Shown in pieces: positions 40,274 through 49,584 of a stretch of DNA of 64,000 nt (positions are counted from its first letter, which is position 1; every line of letters starts with the position of its first letter). The stretch is taken from assembly GCA_963575745.1 (NCBI GenBank), contig CAUYUJ010020682.1, positions 402,501 through 466,500 on the forward strand. The letters run 5' to 3'. Position numbers and translations under genes: made by a program. The notes under the pieces are model-generated. The model was not told the DNA's origin and made no database searches. It worked only from the letters and a program-made list of their open reading frames with translations. The stretch comes from Prorocentrum cordatum. Taxonomy: Eukaryota > Sar > Dinophyceae > Prorocentrales > Prorocentraceae.

Positions 40274-42044
40274 CTATTCGGGGGGTGGGGGTGGGGGGAG
40301 GGGGGGGCGTGGGGTGGTCGGCGGGGGAAGGCGTGGGGGGGGGGGGTGTGGGGGCAAAACCGACGAAGCGGCGCGATGAACTGGGGTTGGATCGCTAAGG
40401 AATTGAATTGCCGCGCTCTCTGAGAGCCGGGCGAAGAACGAAATGGGGGGGGGGGGGAGAGGGCCTTTGCGGCTCGTGTAGATTATGCCTTGCTTGTAGA
40501 CCATTGGCGGTGGGTGCGAACCGTCCTTTGGCATCGACGGCATTGCGCCCATGATTTTAGACTTCGGGATCGGCTTCAAGTCGGTAGTAGCCGCCTGGGG
40601 CTTCTTCGCGCCCTTCGCAGCCGCGGCGGGCTCGGTCTTAACAGCCCTGGCGGGCTTGATGGACGCAGCGGCTGCTGCTGGGCGCTTCCGTGTTGGCGCC
40701 TCAGTCTTGGCCTCAGCGTCCTTCTCTGCAGCTGCTTTAGCAGCTTCCTTCTTAGCTGCTGCTTTCGCCTTCGCTTCGTCCTTCTGCTTGCCCTTGCGCT
40801 TCTTGAGGGCCTCGATCGCAGCGCGGGTGTGGGGGTCCAAGTCCTCTAAACACGGCCCGTCGTCATCGTCGGCGGCGTCGTGCTCCGCATCGCCCTCGGG
40901 TTTGTGCTGCTCAGCCTTTACAGCGCCCTGCTCCTCATGTTTAGGGGTTTCGAGCTCACGCTTGACAGGCGTCTCATGTTTGGCAACCTTCAGCGTCCCA
41001 TCAGGAGCGCGGTGGACAGCCAAGCTGGCTCGTGGCTCTTTCACGGGAGGTGCTTCAGGGCCCCGCGCAGCCGCTTGGCTTTTCTCTTTGCGGTACTCGA
41101 GCAACTTGTGCTGGTGCTCGTAGAACAATCCCATCTCGCACGGGTCAGTCGGTGATGGGATGGGCGCCCCTGCTGGTGATGCGGTGCGTGCGTCGGTTGT
41201 GGGCGCTGGTGTGATGTCATGGCTGTGGGCGGTGCCGAGCTCTTCCTTTGCTGCTTGAAACTGTGCGTTAACACCTGGTTCGAGAGACGACTTCAGCTTG
41301 CTACTGTTGGAGCGCAACGATATATTGTCAGCGACTGTGTTGATGCCCTTGAGCTCGATCGTGATCGGCTGGTCATCATCAGGGTAGGCGGACTGGAAGA
41401 TGTCTGTTGGGAGCTCCGATGGCGAAGCTGGGTATTCCAAGATGCGCGAGAACCCGAACTCCTTCTTTTCGGGCTTGAAACAAGCTTTGAAGTCTTTCAG
41501 TAAATCCCACAGTTTTTTTGGCTCGGGTGGGGTCTCGTAATGCGTGATTGCTAGTAGGGCTGTCCCCCACCTGAACGTATGCTGGGCAGGATCGTTGCAA
41601 CCGACGGCCATGGCGCGCTCGACCATCGTCGTCATCTTGCGGTTCGCCGAAAGCTTGGGGTTTTTGAGCACATCCCAGTCCGAAGACGTTAGGTAACACC
41701 ACCACTCCTTAAGCGATTGCTTACCAGAGCCTTCTGGCTTGACGGGGCCGCTGCCCTTGGCGACCTTGCTGTCGACGATGGCCATGATCCGCTTGGTCTG
41801 GTCCTCGCCGTACGGCTCACCCCTCAACGCGTCGACGAGCTGGGTGGCTTCGACTGGGCCGAAGCTTTTTATTGTTCAGCATGCTGATCAGAGTGTCGGC
41901 GAAGCTCTTCTGGAGCATGGGGTCACCGCTGCTGTTCATGTCTGCCCGAGCCTTGAAAAAGGCTTTCACGCTACCGATCTCCTTGACTAGTAAGCTGCAG
42001 TTGCAGCTTGAGCTGGACATCCAGCTGGTGTACGTATAAGCCAA
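40274..42044 (-). pseudogene. Family D gene, copy 2 (D2), one frameshift
   Basis: ATG 42044 after an SL relic. First frame: LLVKEIGSVKAFFKARADMN and LQKSFADTLISMLNN, to ~41880. After a frameshift: LVDALRGEPYGEDQTKRIMA, WWCYLTSSDWDVLKNPKLSA, TFRWGTALLAITHYETPPEP, SELPTDIFQSAYPDDDQPIT, then a Lys/Ala-rich region (KAKAAAKKEAAKAAAEKD, TRKRPAAAAASIKPARAVKT) and PPMVYKQGIIYTSRKGP. The last ~60 codons run into G-rich repeat and are doubtful. Compared with D1 it lacks the KGKGK tract and the terminal Cys motif. Function unknown; long basic tails suggest nucleic-acid association. Confidence 0.6.
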
Positions 42045-42100
42045 CTAGCGCTGATGTGGCCCAGCCCTCGGGCTCGCGAGGTGACTAGCCTTCAAGCTCG

Positions 42101-42118
42101 TGAGCCAAACAGCTATGG
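42101..42118 (-). other. Spliced-leader relic upstream of D2
   Basis: The - strand reads CCATAGCTGTTTGGCTCA, leader-like with one substitution at the G, two changes in the CCA part and one T missing, ~57 nt before the ATG. Confidence 0.55.
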
Positions 42119-42175
42119 ATGAGATGAGCTGACAAGCTACATGGTGACGCTATGTGGCGCCAAGAGAGACGGCTA

Positions 42176-42360
42176 TCACCGAAACGGAATGCAACGGAGT
42201 GAAACAATGCCGTAATGGAATGAAACGGAATAAAATGGAATGAAGCGGGATGAAACGGAAATGAAACGGAAAGAAGCATCACCGAACGGCAATGAATGAA
42301 ATGGAATGAAACAACACCGAAGCGGAATGAAACGGAATGAAGCAGCACCGAAACGGAATA
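42176..42360 (+). repeat. GGAATGAAAC short tandem repeats
   Basis: Degenerate ~10-15-bp words (CGGAATGAAACGG, GGAATGAAGC). The same words precede the second ~100-bp repeat copy at 43232-43296. Confidence 0.82.
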
Positions 42361-42470
42361 ACGACATCCACGACGATTGGAGGGGGGGAGATGGGGGGCC
42401 ACCCCATGCGATGAGCGAGAGAGGCCGCGGAGCCAGGAGAAGAGGGAGTAGGGGGGTTGAGGAGAACGAC
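42340..42470 (+). repeat. Interspersed ~100-bp repeat, copy 1
   Basis: Shares ACGACATCCACGACGATTGG, a GGTGGGGGGCCACCCC-like palindromic core and GAGCGAGAGAGGCCGCGGAG with three other copies. Copies 1 and 2 lie in direct orientation on both sides of hairpin cassette B. Confidence 0.85.
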
Positions 42471-42654
42471 TATTGTTTGATTGTTGAAGCGATTCTCTTT
42501 CTTTCCCCCTCCTCCTCCTCATCCTCCTCATCCCCCTCATTCTCCTCCTCATCCTCCTCCCCCTTCCTTTCCTTTCCTCCTCCTCCTCCCTCCTCCTCCA
42601 CGTCCTTCTGGCTCCTCCTCCTCATCATCATCATCATCATCTTCCACCTCCTCG

Positions 42655-43110
42655 AGGAGGAGACGCCGCCCGCGCGCTGCTTTTCGGCTTACAAGCCGCA
42701 CCTCCTTGGAGTTGCCCTTGCTGCATGGGTCGGGCTCGTCATCCCAGATGTCGCTGATATGGTGGATATCCACCATATCTGGGATTGCGAGCCCGACCTA
42801 TGGGGCATCCTCCTGTCGGAGGGCTCGGGGACGTCGGGGGTCCTCCTCGACACCCCCGAGACGTGGGCGATGGGGCTGGCCTCGCACAGGCCCCTCCGCC
42901 GCGGCCCTCATCCACGAGGACGCGGTGAAGATGCGTGCCCGAGACGCCGAGGCCCTTTCGGGCCCTCGGCCGCCGCCCCTTCCCGCGGCGACGCCGCGCG
43001 AGAGCGCGGTCGCCGCAGGCGTCGCCTGCGCCGCGCTCTTGCGGGCGCGGCCGGCGCCAGCCGGCGTGGCTGCGCTGGTCCGCGCCTTTCTGCGCTGAAA
43101 GGCGCGCCCG
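42655..43110 (+). repeat. Hairpin cassette B
   Basis: Hairpins: 42729-42797 (long stem with an inner palindrome GATATGGTGGATATCCACC...), ~42831-42862, ~42946-42970, a GCGCAGGCGACGCCTGC-type hairpin at ~43010-43045, and 43081-43106 (CGCGCCTTTC/GAAAGGCGCG). Order equals cassette A read on its - strand. Two stems have different sequence but the same position. The + frame WGILLSEGSGTSGVLLDTPE resembles cassette A's - frame. It sits between TCC-rich tracts. Confidence 0.78.
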
Positions 43111-43231
43111 CCGCCGCGCCCTCCTCCTCCTCCTCCTCCTTCGCCTCCTCCTCTCCTCCTTCTCCTCCTCCTCATTATCCTCCTCCCCCCCCCTTCTCCG
43201 CACCCCCCCCTCCTCACCTTTCTCCTTCTCC

Positions 43232-43412
43232 TGAAACAACACCGAAACAACGCCGAAACGGAATGAAACTGAATGAAACAGCACCGAAACGGAATAACGA
43301 CATCCACGACGATTGGAGGGGGGGAGGTGGGGGGCCACCCCATGAGACGAGCGAGAGAGGCCACGGGGCCAGTAGAAGAGGGAGAAAGGGGGTGGCTATA
43401 ACGACATCCTAG
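43232..43412 (+). repeat. Interspersed ~100-bp repeat, copy 2, with GGAATGAAAC leader
   Basis: ACGACATCCACGACGATTGG, a GGTGGGGGGCCACCCC core and GAGCGAGAGAGGCCACGGGG, preceded by GAAACGGAATGAAAC words as in copy 1. Confidence 0.85.
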
Positions 43413-43469
43413 ACGAACTGAAACTGTTGGGCTGTTTCAGTCGGGGGTGCGGGAAGGGGCGATGAAGCT

Positions 43470-43605
43470 TGTATCATGCTATGGCATAGCACTGCATGTT
43501 GACATTGCATGCGTTGCATAGCACTCCACCGAGCCGCGCGCATGGCATAGCATTATGAGGTTCGGACTGCACGCATGGCATAGCATAGCACAGCGCCGGG
43601 TGTAT
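43470..43605. repeat. GCATAGCA word cluster 1
   Basis: CTATGGCATAGCACTGCAT, GCATGGCATAGCATTATG and GCATGGCATAGCATAGCAC; similar clusters follow the repeat copies at 46175-46262 and 48745-48830. Confidence 0.7.
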
Positions 43606-43669
43606 CACAGTTTCGCTGTCACCTCCCTTCCCCCACCCCCACTCCCACCCCAGAGAACTGATCACTCAA

Positions 43670-44560
43670 CCCTTCCGCTGAGTGGAGGAGGAGGGCAGGG
43701 CTCCCCCTCCTCCTCCTCCTCCCCCTCCCCCTCCTTCTCCTTTGCCTCCTCATCCCTCCCCGTCTACTCCTCATCCCCCCCCCCCCCTCCTCCTGGACAC
43801 GGGGCAAGGAGGAGAATGAGGGGGAGGACGAGGAGAAACATGAACTCTGGAGGAGGATGGGTAGGATGAGGAAGGATGGACGAGGGGGATGAGCAGGGGG
43901 AGGAGGAGGTTGGTCTGGCTCGCGCCGCAGTCCGCGTCCTGCACGCCGACGGCGCGCTGCGGAGGCTCCGCGCCTGTCTGTGGGCGCGGAGCAAGATGCT
44001 CTGAGATGTGGCTGCGCCGAGCCACCAACGATTTCAGCAAAGGTTCGAAACGCGTGGTTCTCGCAAATTAGCGATTTCACAACATGAGCGATTGCAAACA
44101 CAACTGAACCAAAACGGACCCAACTGGCCACACTTACCCGTGGCTCGGCGCCTACATGCAATCGCAATATTGCGAAATCGTGCCTGTGCAACTGGGCAGA
44201 GGCGCCTCCAGAGGTCGCCTGATTGGGTGCAGTGGGATGGAGAGGGGGCGAGCGCGGGGCGCGCGCGCGTGGAGGGGGGGGGGGGGGGGGGGGGGGGCGA
44301 TTGGGCCGTTCACGCTCTGCTCATCCTCACTCTCATCCTCATCCCCACCTTATACTCATCCTCTCCTCATCCTCCTGCCCCTCGGGCAGAGGCCCCCTGG
44401 GAGGCCTATGGACGTGTGGGGGGAGGTTGGATCAGGGAACGAACACCACCAAACCGGATGAACTCCGACGGTCTCTGGAGGCGCACCAGCTAGCTCGACT
44501 GACCCCCGCGGCGGCCTCGCGACGGCACAGCGGAGCACAGGCCTTCTCGAGGCCGAATTC
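43670..44560. other. Non-coding stretch with TCC, C and G runs
   Basis: TCC-rich (43690-43800), a C-run near 43778, GA-rich (43800-43910), a G-run at 44273-44297. No gene supported in either strand. Confidence 0.5.
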
Positions 44561-44765
44561 GTTTGACAACCAAGTCTCTAGAGTCAAACGCAGCGATCTT
44601 GCGTTTGACTCTAGGGACTTGGTAGTCAAACGACGGCGGCCCTGCGTTTGACTACCAAGTCTCTGTCGTCAAACGGTGGCGGTCCTGCGTTTGACTACCA
44701 AGTCTCTGCAGTCAAACGCTAGACGCCTCCGTTTGTCTACCAAGTCTCGGTAGTCAAACGCCGAA
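44560..44765. repeat. Tandem array of ~46-bp units with inverted ends
   Basis: Units run GTTTGACTACCAAGTCTCT ... GTCAAACG then a short GC-rich spacer, about four to five times, one in opposite sense. Each unit can fold through GTTTGAC/GTCAAAC. It lies just past the end of C2. Confidence 0.85.
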
Positions 44766-44778
44766 CCGATATACTCGC

Positions 44779-45631
44779 CTACTCGAGGCCTGGAAGCTTC
44801 CGCAGCTGCATGCTGTTGTTCTTGTAGTCGTTGGCGTAGGCCTCGAATCCGCTGTAGTCGCCGCTCTCGTAGCACGCGATCAACGACGCACAGCGCGGAA
44901 GCCATCCTCCGTGACCGCCCTTGCCCCTGGGGCTCGCTTTTCCAGCCGCCTTTGCCGCCCTTGGAGGCGCCCTTGTCGCCTTTGCCGCCCCCGGCGGTGG
45001 TGTCGCTGATGGCGTCGGAGGTCTTCGCGATGGCCTGCTCGAACGCATGGTGGCCGCTCGCCGCGCTCGCGCCGTCAGCCTCGCTGGGCGACCACCACGG
45101 AAAGTGGAGCGGCATCGTCGGCGCGCCCTCGAACGAAGCGACCGCCTCCGCCCAGAACAAGATGGAGATCTCGCGCTCGTTCTGGACGTTCCGGCGCTGC
45201 GGCTTCGTGGCCCGCATCGCGTCTGACGCGTGCCAGCCGTCGCCCGCCCTGAAGATGTAGACGTGGGCCATCTGCTGGCCTTTGAGCTCGCGTGGCTCCG
45301 CCGACTTCCACAGCCATCCACCTCCGACCTCAAGCGACGTGTTGAAGTGCATGCCTGCAGCTGTTTGAACGGACCACAGCACGTCCTCCGAACACTGCTG
45401 CAAGAACTCGCTGGCGCTGAGCTCGTCCGTCTGCAAGCACAGCGTCGCGTGGCGGAACGGGTTGAACTCCATCGAGCCCGCCTGCTCGGCGATCGTCGCC
45501 ACCTGTGCGAGGATGGGATCGTCCTGCACTGCCGCCAGCCGCAAACGCGTCGGCGGTGGGCCATCGGCCTGCGTGGGCCCCCTCGCCGTCTTCCTCTCCG
45601 CGAGGAGGTCCTTGCGGAACAGCTCCGCCAT
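44779..45631 (-). pseudogene. Family C gene, copy 2 (C2), frameshifted near its end
   Basis: ATG 45631, 69 nt after an SL relic. Frame 1: MAELFRKDLLAERKTARGP, RLAAVQDDPILAQVATIAEQ, FNPFRHATLCLQTDELSASE, HFNTSLEVGGGWLWKSAEPR, VYIFRAGDGWHASDAMRATK, ISILFWAEAVASFEGAPTMP, then the Gly/Lys linker GGGKGDKGASKGGKGGWKS. A frameshift near 44930 leads to RCASLIACYESGDYSGFEAY and a stop at 44779. The linker plus C-terminal helix resembles C1'. The ~200-residue N-terminal domain has no counterpart that I can see in locus 1. Function unknown. Confidence 0.6.
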
Positions 45632-45699
45632 GGCGCGCGCCTATCGAAGCGCGAAGGCGCGGCTAGCGCGACGGCGCGGCCAGCGCGAAGGCAAAACGC

Positions 45700-45720
45700 C
45701 TCCAGCCAAAATGGCTGCCG
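45700..45720 (-). other. Spliced-leader relic upstream of C2
   Basis: The - strand carries AGCCATTTTGGCT, the 13-nt leader core, within a 21-nt window where 17 positions match, 69 nt before the ATG. Confidence 0.65.
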
Positions 45721-45994
45721 CGGATGGAGAAGGCGGTGTGGAGGAGGAGGTGTGGTGTGGATGTCGTGCGTAGGATGGCGAACCTCTTGGCCAATGAAGG
45801 CCTGTCTTGGGCGGCGTTGGCCGCGTGGCGTTTCTGGCACCCGGGGCCCCAATGAGACCCACGCAGTTAACTGCCAAATGAAACCGCGACGGCAGCTGGC
45901 GTACTATAGGGAGCTCTAGTGGGCCTCGGGGCATATCCCATATCCACGACCTATGACATGCCATCATGCTTGAGCGTTGTGACCTACCATTGGC

Positions 45995-46105
45995 GACGAC
46001 ATATCGAGGGGGGGGCGGGGGGGCGCCCCATGGGACGAGCGAGAGAGGCCGCGGAGCCAGGAGAAGGAAGAGGGAGGGGGGTAAGGAGAACGACGACCTA
46101 CATGG
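45995..46105 (+). repeat. Interspersed ~100-bp repeat, copy 3
   Basis: GGGGGGGCGCCCCATGGGA core followed by GAGCGAGAGAGGCCGCGGAG and CCAGGAGAAGG. Followed by a GCATAGCA-type cluster at 46175-46262. Confidence 0.85.
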
Positions 46106-46314
46106 ACTGAGTCTGTTTGAATTATGTTATTTTGAGATTCCGGGTTGGGGTTTGAGGCTGGACATGGTCTAAACGTGCAGAGCATAGCATTGCATCGCAC
46201 CACAAGCATAACATAACAATTCGAGATTTGCGCCAGATTATTGGCATGTCATAGCACAGCGCACGGCGCGCCCCCTTCGATTTCGACCCCTTCGGTTCGG
46301 GAGTCATCCTCCCC

Positions 46315-46675
46315 CCCCCCGTCCCGCTTCCTCCTCCTCCTCCTCCTCCTGCCCCTCTTCCTCCTCCTCCTCCTCCTCCCCCATCCTCCTCCTCCTCCCC
46401 CTCCCCCCCTCCTCTTCCTCCTCCTCCTCATCCAAAGCGGCCGATGTTACTACCGTGGGGCACCGTAGTAACATTCCTCCCCCTCCTCCTCCTCCCCCCC
46501 CTCCTCTTTCCCCCCGTCCAAGGCGGCCGATGTTACTGCCGTGGGGCACCGTAGTAACATCCCTCCTCCTTGTCCTCCTCCTCCTCTCCTCCTTCCTCCT
46601 CCTCCCCCCCTCCCCCCCCCCCCCCCCCCCCTCCCCGCCCCCCTCCCGCCCCTCCCTGCCTCCCTCCACAATTAC
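46315..46675. repeat. TCC-rich tract with two ATGTTACTACCG hairpins
   Basis: Two ~86-bp units (GGCCGATGTTACTACCGTGG at ~46439 and, with TGCCG, at ~46525), each folding through ATGTTACTACC...GTAGTAACAT. The rest is pyrimidine-rich, with a C-run near 46613. Confidence 0.82.
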
Positions 46676-47011
46676 CCAATATGAATACTATTCTCCTCTC
46701 CCCCCTGAATCCTCACCTTCCTCGCCCCCCGCCTCCTCATCATTCGCAACTGTATTAAGATCACAACGCGAGACCACGAGATCAGCACAATGAGCTCGCG
46801 CTCACCCCGAGCGCAAATAGCACCATGGTGGCTGCGGGCGAACGCATGACACATCGTGACATAGCCATTGAGGCTCATGAGCTGTGGGCCGCGCTCGCTG
46901 CCGCGGCCTGTCATCGCCGTTGCGCGCGTGTTCACGGGCGACAACCGCCCTTGAAGATACCCACAAAGTCGACAGCAGCGCGCAACAACGATCGCAGCTG
47001 CACCATGCAGC

Positions 47012-47371
47012 TTACGAAGCCGATCTCGAACTGCGGCTGGCCGATGGCGACGAGCTTGAGCCTGAACCGCCATCTGCAGGGGGGGCTGCGTCCGTCGCCT
47101 CCACGACGTCGGGGAGAGCCGACATTTTCTGCAGGCGCCCGAGGCTAGTCGGCTTGGTCTGCGTCGACGTGCCCTCAGTCAAGGTGCACAGCTGCCTGAC
47201 GTCATCGAAGATCTTGCGAACGTGCTTATTGGCCTCTACCTTGTTAGCGATCACCTTCGCGAACCGCTCAAGCGCATCTGCGCGCTCTTTGCGAGCGTTG
47301 CGGCTGGCTTTCATGTCCTTCAGCTGCTGCTTCAGCGCGGCCTTGCTGCCCTGGCGGGCCTTGGGGGCCAT
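47012..47371 (-). CDS. Family F gene, copy 2 (F2): short basic helical protein
   Basis: ATG 47371 gives APKARQGSKAALKQQLKDMK, ASRNARKERADALERFAKVI, ANKVEANKHVRKIFDDVRQL and then a Ser/Pro/Ala-rich tail. Similar in composition and helical register to F1. A weak SL-like relic (AGCC-TT-TG-CT pattern) lies at ~47429-47446, about 60 nt upstream, beyond an 18-nt G-run. Function unknown. Confidence 0.45.
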   Translation of the reverse strand: MAPKARQGSKAALKQQLKDMKASRNARKERADALERFAKVIANKVEANKHVRKIFDDVRQLCTLTEGTSTQTKPTSLGRLQKMSALPDVVEATDAAPPADGGSGSSSSPSASRSSRSAS

Positions 47372-47625
47372 CGCGCGATGGCTGATGAAACGGACGAAGC
47401 GCGCAATCGCTGGGGGGGGGGGGGGGGGCTCTGAAGCAGAACGGCTGAATTGCAACGGTGGCCCCCGACCCCAAGCCCCGAACGGACACGCATCAACGCA
47501 GCCAATCGGCTTGATGAGCAATGACTGTTTTTCATACTCGGTGAGCGAAGTGCTAAGCCCGCAGACCCCAATCACACGGGCGCTGTCAGCCTCAAGGCAC
47601 AGTGTATGTATATACACTTGCAGCA

Positions 47626-48444
47626 TTAGTCATGGGACTGCTCGGGGAGCTCAGCACGGCAAGGCTCAGCACCAGAATTATGAAGCTCGGCATCCGAATC
47701 GGGAAGCTCACCAGCCGCATCGGGGGGCTCATCATCCGCATCGGGGAGCCCACCATCGGGAGGCTGCGGCTGCGTGAGGAACCGTGCCGCACCCTCAACC
47801 GCCTTGCATTTCTTGTAGCCGTAGCCGTTCAGGCCGTTGCTCCTTGGGAACTTTGCAAGTGCATTGCCGTTCCTGTGGTGGACGCCCTTAGGCAGATCAG
47901 GCAATCGATCTCGCTTCTGCGGCTCATCGAACCCCATTGTCCTCATAATGTGATTTGCCGCAGCCAAAGACTCGGGCTCGTACGCAACGAAGAGGTTGTC
48001 ACACGGATGAATTGGCTTCAGAACATCAGTGTGAACATCCCTATCGTGCACTACCACCTTGAGGCACGTGACACCAGGATCACGCCTCATGTCAGCCTTC
48101 TCGGCGTATATCCTCGCCAGCTTCGTTTGTTTCGGTGGCGTTTTGAATAGAGAGGCCGTTGCCTGGGTTTGCTCCTGCTTGAGCTCGTCCGACTGCTTCT
48201 CATTCCGCTGGGCGATCAAAGACTTCAGCCCCCTGCTCAGAACCGCTGCCTGCTGCTCCAGCCCACGTGGGAGGTCACCGTTCTTATAAGCCAGAAGGCT
48301 GTTCAGTGTATACTGCGCAGGTGAGATTCAGACAAAAGTGTCATCGCCGACAGTAGCCATATCACATGGCTTGTGAATCCGCCAAACTGGCTTTATCCCC
48401 TCCAGCTTGACGGCGCGAGAAAGTTCAAGCGCTGTTTTCTGCAT
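47626..48444 (-). pseudogene. Family B gene, copy 2 (B2), one in-frame stop
   Basis: ATG 48444, after an SL relic. QKTALELSRAVKLEGIKPVW, RIHKPCDMATVGDDTFV, then TGA (48330-48328), and in the same frame ISPAQYTLNSLLAYKNGDLP, RGLEQQAAVLSRGLKSLIAQ, CLKVVVHDRDVHTDVLKPIH, NLFVAYEPESLAAANHIMRT, LPKGVHHRNGNALAKFP and an acidic repeat tail. It aligns loosely with B1. Aside from the single stop the frame is open for 270 codons, so it is recently inactivated or the stop is an assembly error. Confidence 0.6.
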
Positions 48445-48482
48445 GATGCTAACAGCAAATCGTGATGCTATATCCCTGGTCG

Positions 48483-48502
48483 CTTGAGCCCAACGGCTGA
48501 GG
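48483..48502 (-). other. Spliced-leader relic upstream of B2
   Basis: The - strand reads CCTCAGCCGTTGGGCTCAAG; the right half GGCTCAAG and AGCC are leader-identical. It lies 38 nt before the ATG, which favours that ATG over the in-frame one at 48513. Confidence 0.62.
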
Positions 48503-48544
48503 TTCGATTGCATCCTAGAAAGGTGACGCGACGTGGACGACGTC

Positions 48545-48645
48545 ATTAGGGGGTGAGGTGGGGGGCCGCCCCGCGTGATGAGCGAGAGAGGCCGCGGAGC
48601 CAGGAGAAGGGGGAGGGAGGGGGTGATGTGAACGACGACATATGC
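48545..48645 (+). repeat. Interspersed ~100-bp repeat, copy 4
   Basis: GGTGGGGGGCCGCCCC core, GAGCGAGAGAGGCCGCGGAG and CCAGGAGAAGG as in copies 1-3. A GCATAGCA-type cluster follows at 48745-48830. Confidence 0.85.
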
Positions 48646-48834
48646 GACTGACACTTTAGGCTCATCTGCACCGCATGGCGCATCAACTCGTTGGTATGGA
48701 CAGTCCTCGAACGCTCGGGCGCTGGCCAGCAAGGGCCACAAAAACCTACATAAGCATGGCACGGCATAGCATATCGGGAGCACTGCAGGGTGAACCCAAG
48801 AGGGCCGCTCGCATGGCATCACATAGCATGTCAG

Positions 48835-49580
48835 TTTCCACCCGATGCCATTCGCCCCGCGGTCGGTTGTCTTCGCATGCCCCCTTGCAATATATTCATG
48901 ACGGCCTCGCCGAAGCGAGAATGCACCCTATATTCTCGCGTTCTCGTTCTCTCGTTCTCTCTGTGGCATCCCCATCGCCATCGCCCCTCCTCGCGCACGG
49001 GTGGAAACAGCCGACCTTTTTTTGGATGTTTGTTTGACCTGATCCCCCCCCCCTTTCCCCCCTCTTGCGCGCCCTCGTTCGGCGCCGCCCTGAACACAAA
49101 GGCGCGGCTAAGGGAAGACATGACCAATGGGGGCAACGGTGGGGGCTCACGGGCTTGAGGGAATGTATGATGCGGACGGTTGCATGCCAAAGGACTGTGG
49201 GCGACCAGTCAGGATCAGATTAGCAAATGCCGACCTCCCGCCGCATCTCGCTCCACACTCGCCATGTTTTTTTTTTTCTGTCGGTGCAAGGGCGAATGTT
49301 CACAAAGACTGCGTCAACTGCCTGATAAGCGCATGGCTGGTAAACCCGCTCGCACGCAAAAGAGATGCGTCCGACATCAAAGCTTCGTGCTAGCCGACGG
49401 GGCAACAGCTCGACCTCCACCCTCATCCTCGCTCATCCTTACTCTCCCCTGCTACTGCGCGGCAGCATATGGCTGTAGCACTGCAGAGTGCAGGGATGCT
49501 CTGGACTAGAACTCAAGAGATTACAAAAGTGCGATGCAAAACACACCCCTCTGTAGACTAGCACCCGTGGCTGATGGATG
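48835..49580. other. Spacer between A2 and B2
   Basis: No gene supported. Contains TTCTCGTTCTCTCGTTCTCT (48938-48960) and a T-run at 49268-49277. Open frames are short and not conserved with locus 1. Confidence 0.45.
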
Positions 49581-49584
49581 CTGT

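Noticed and set aside
44560-44765. CRISPR-like array
   Set aside because: Units are foldbacks with short variable GC-rich gaps, not identical repeats with unique equal-length spacers, and the context is eukaryotic.
47052-47076. Spliced-leader-like CTTGAGCC on + inside F2
   Set aside because: Only the eight bases GGCTCAAG match, and it lies within the Ser-rich coding tail where Gly/Ser codons produce it by chance.
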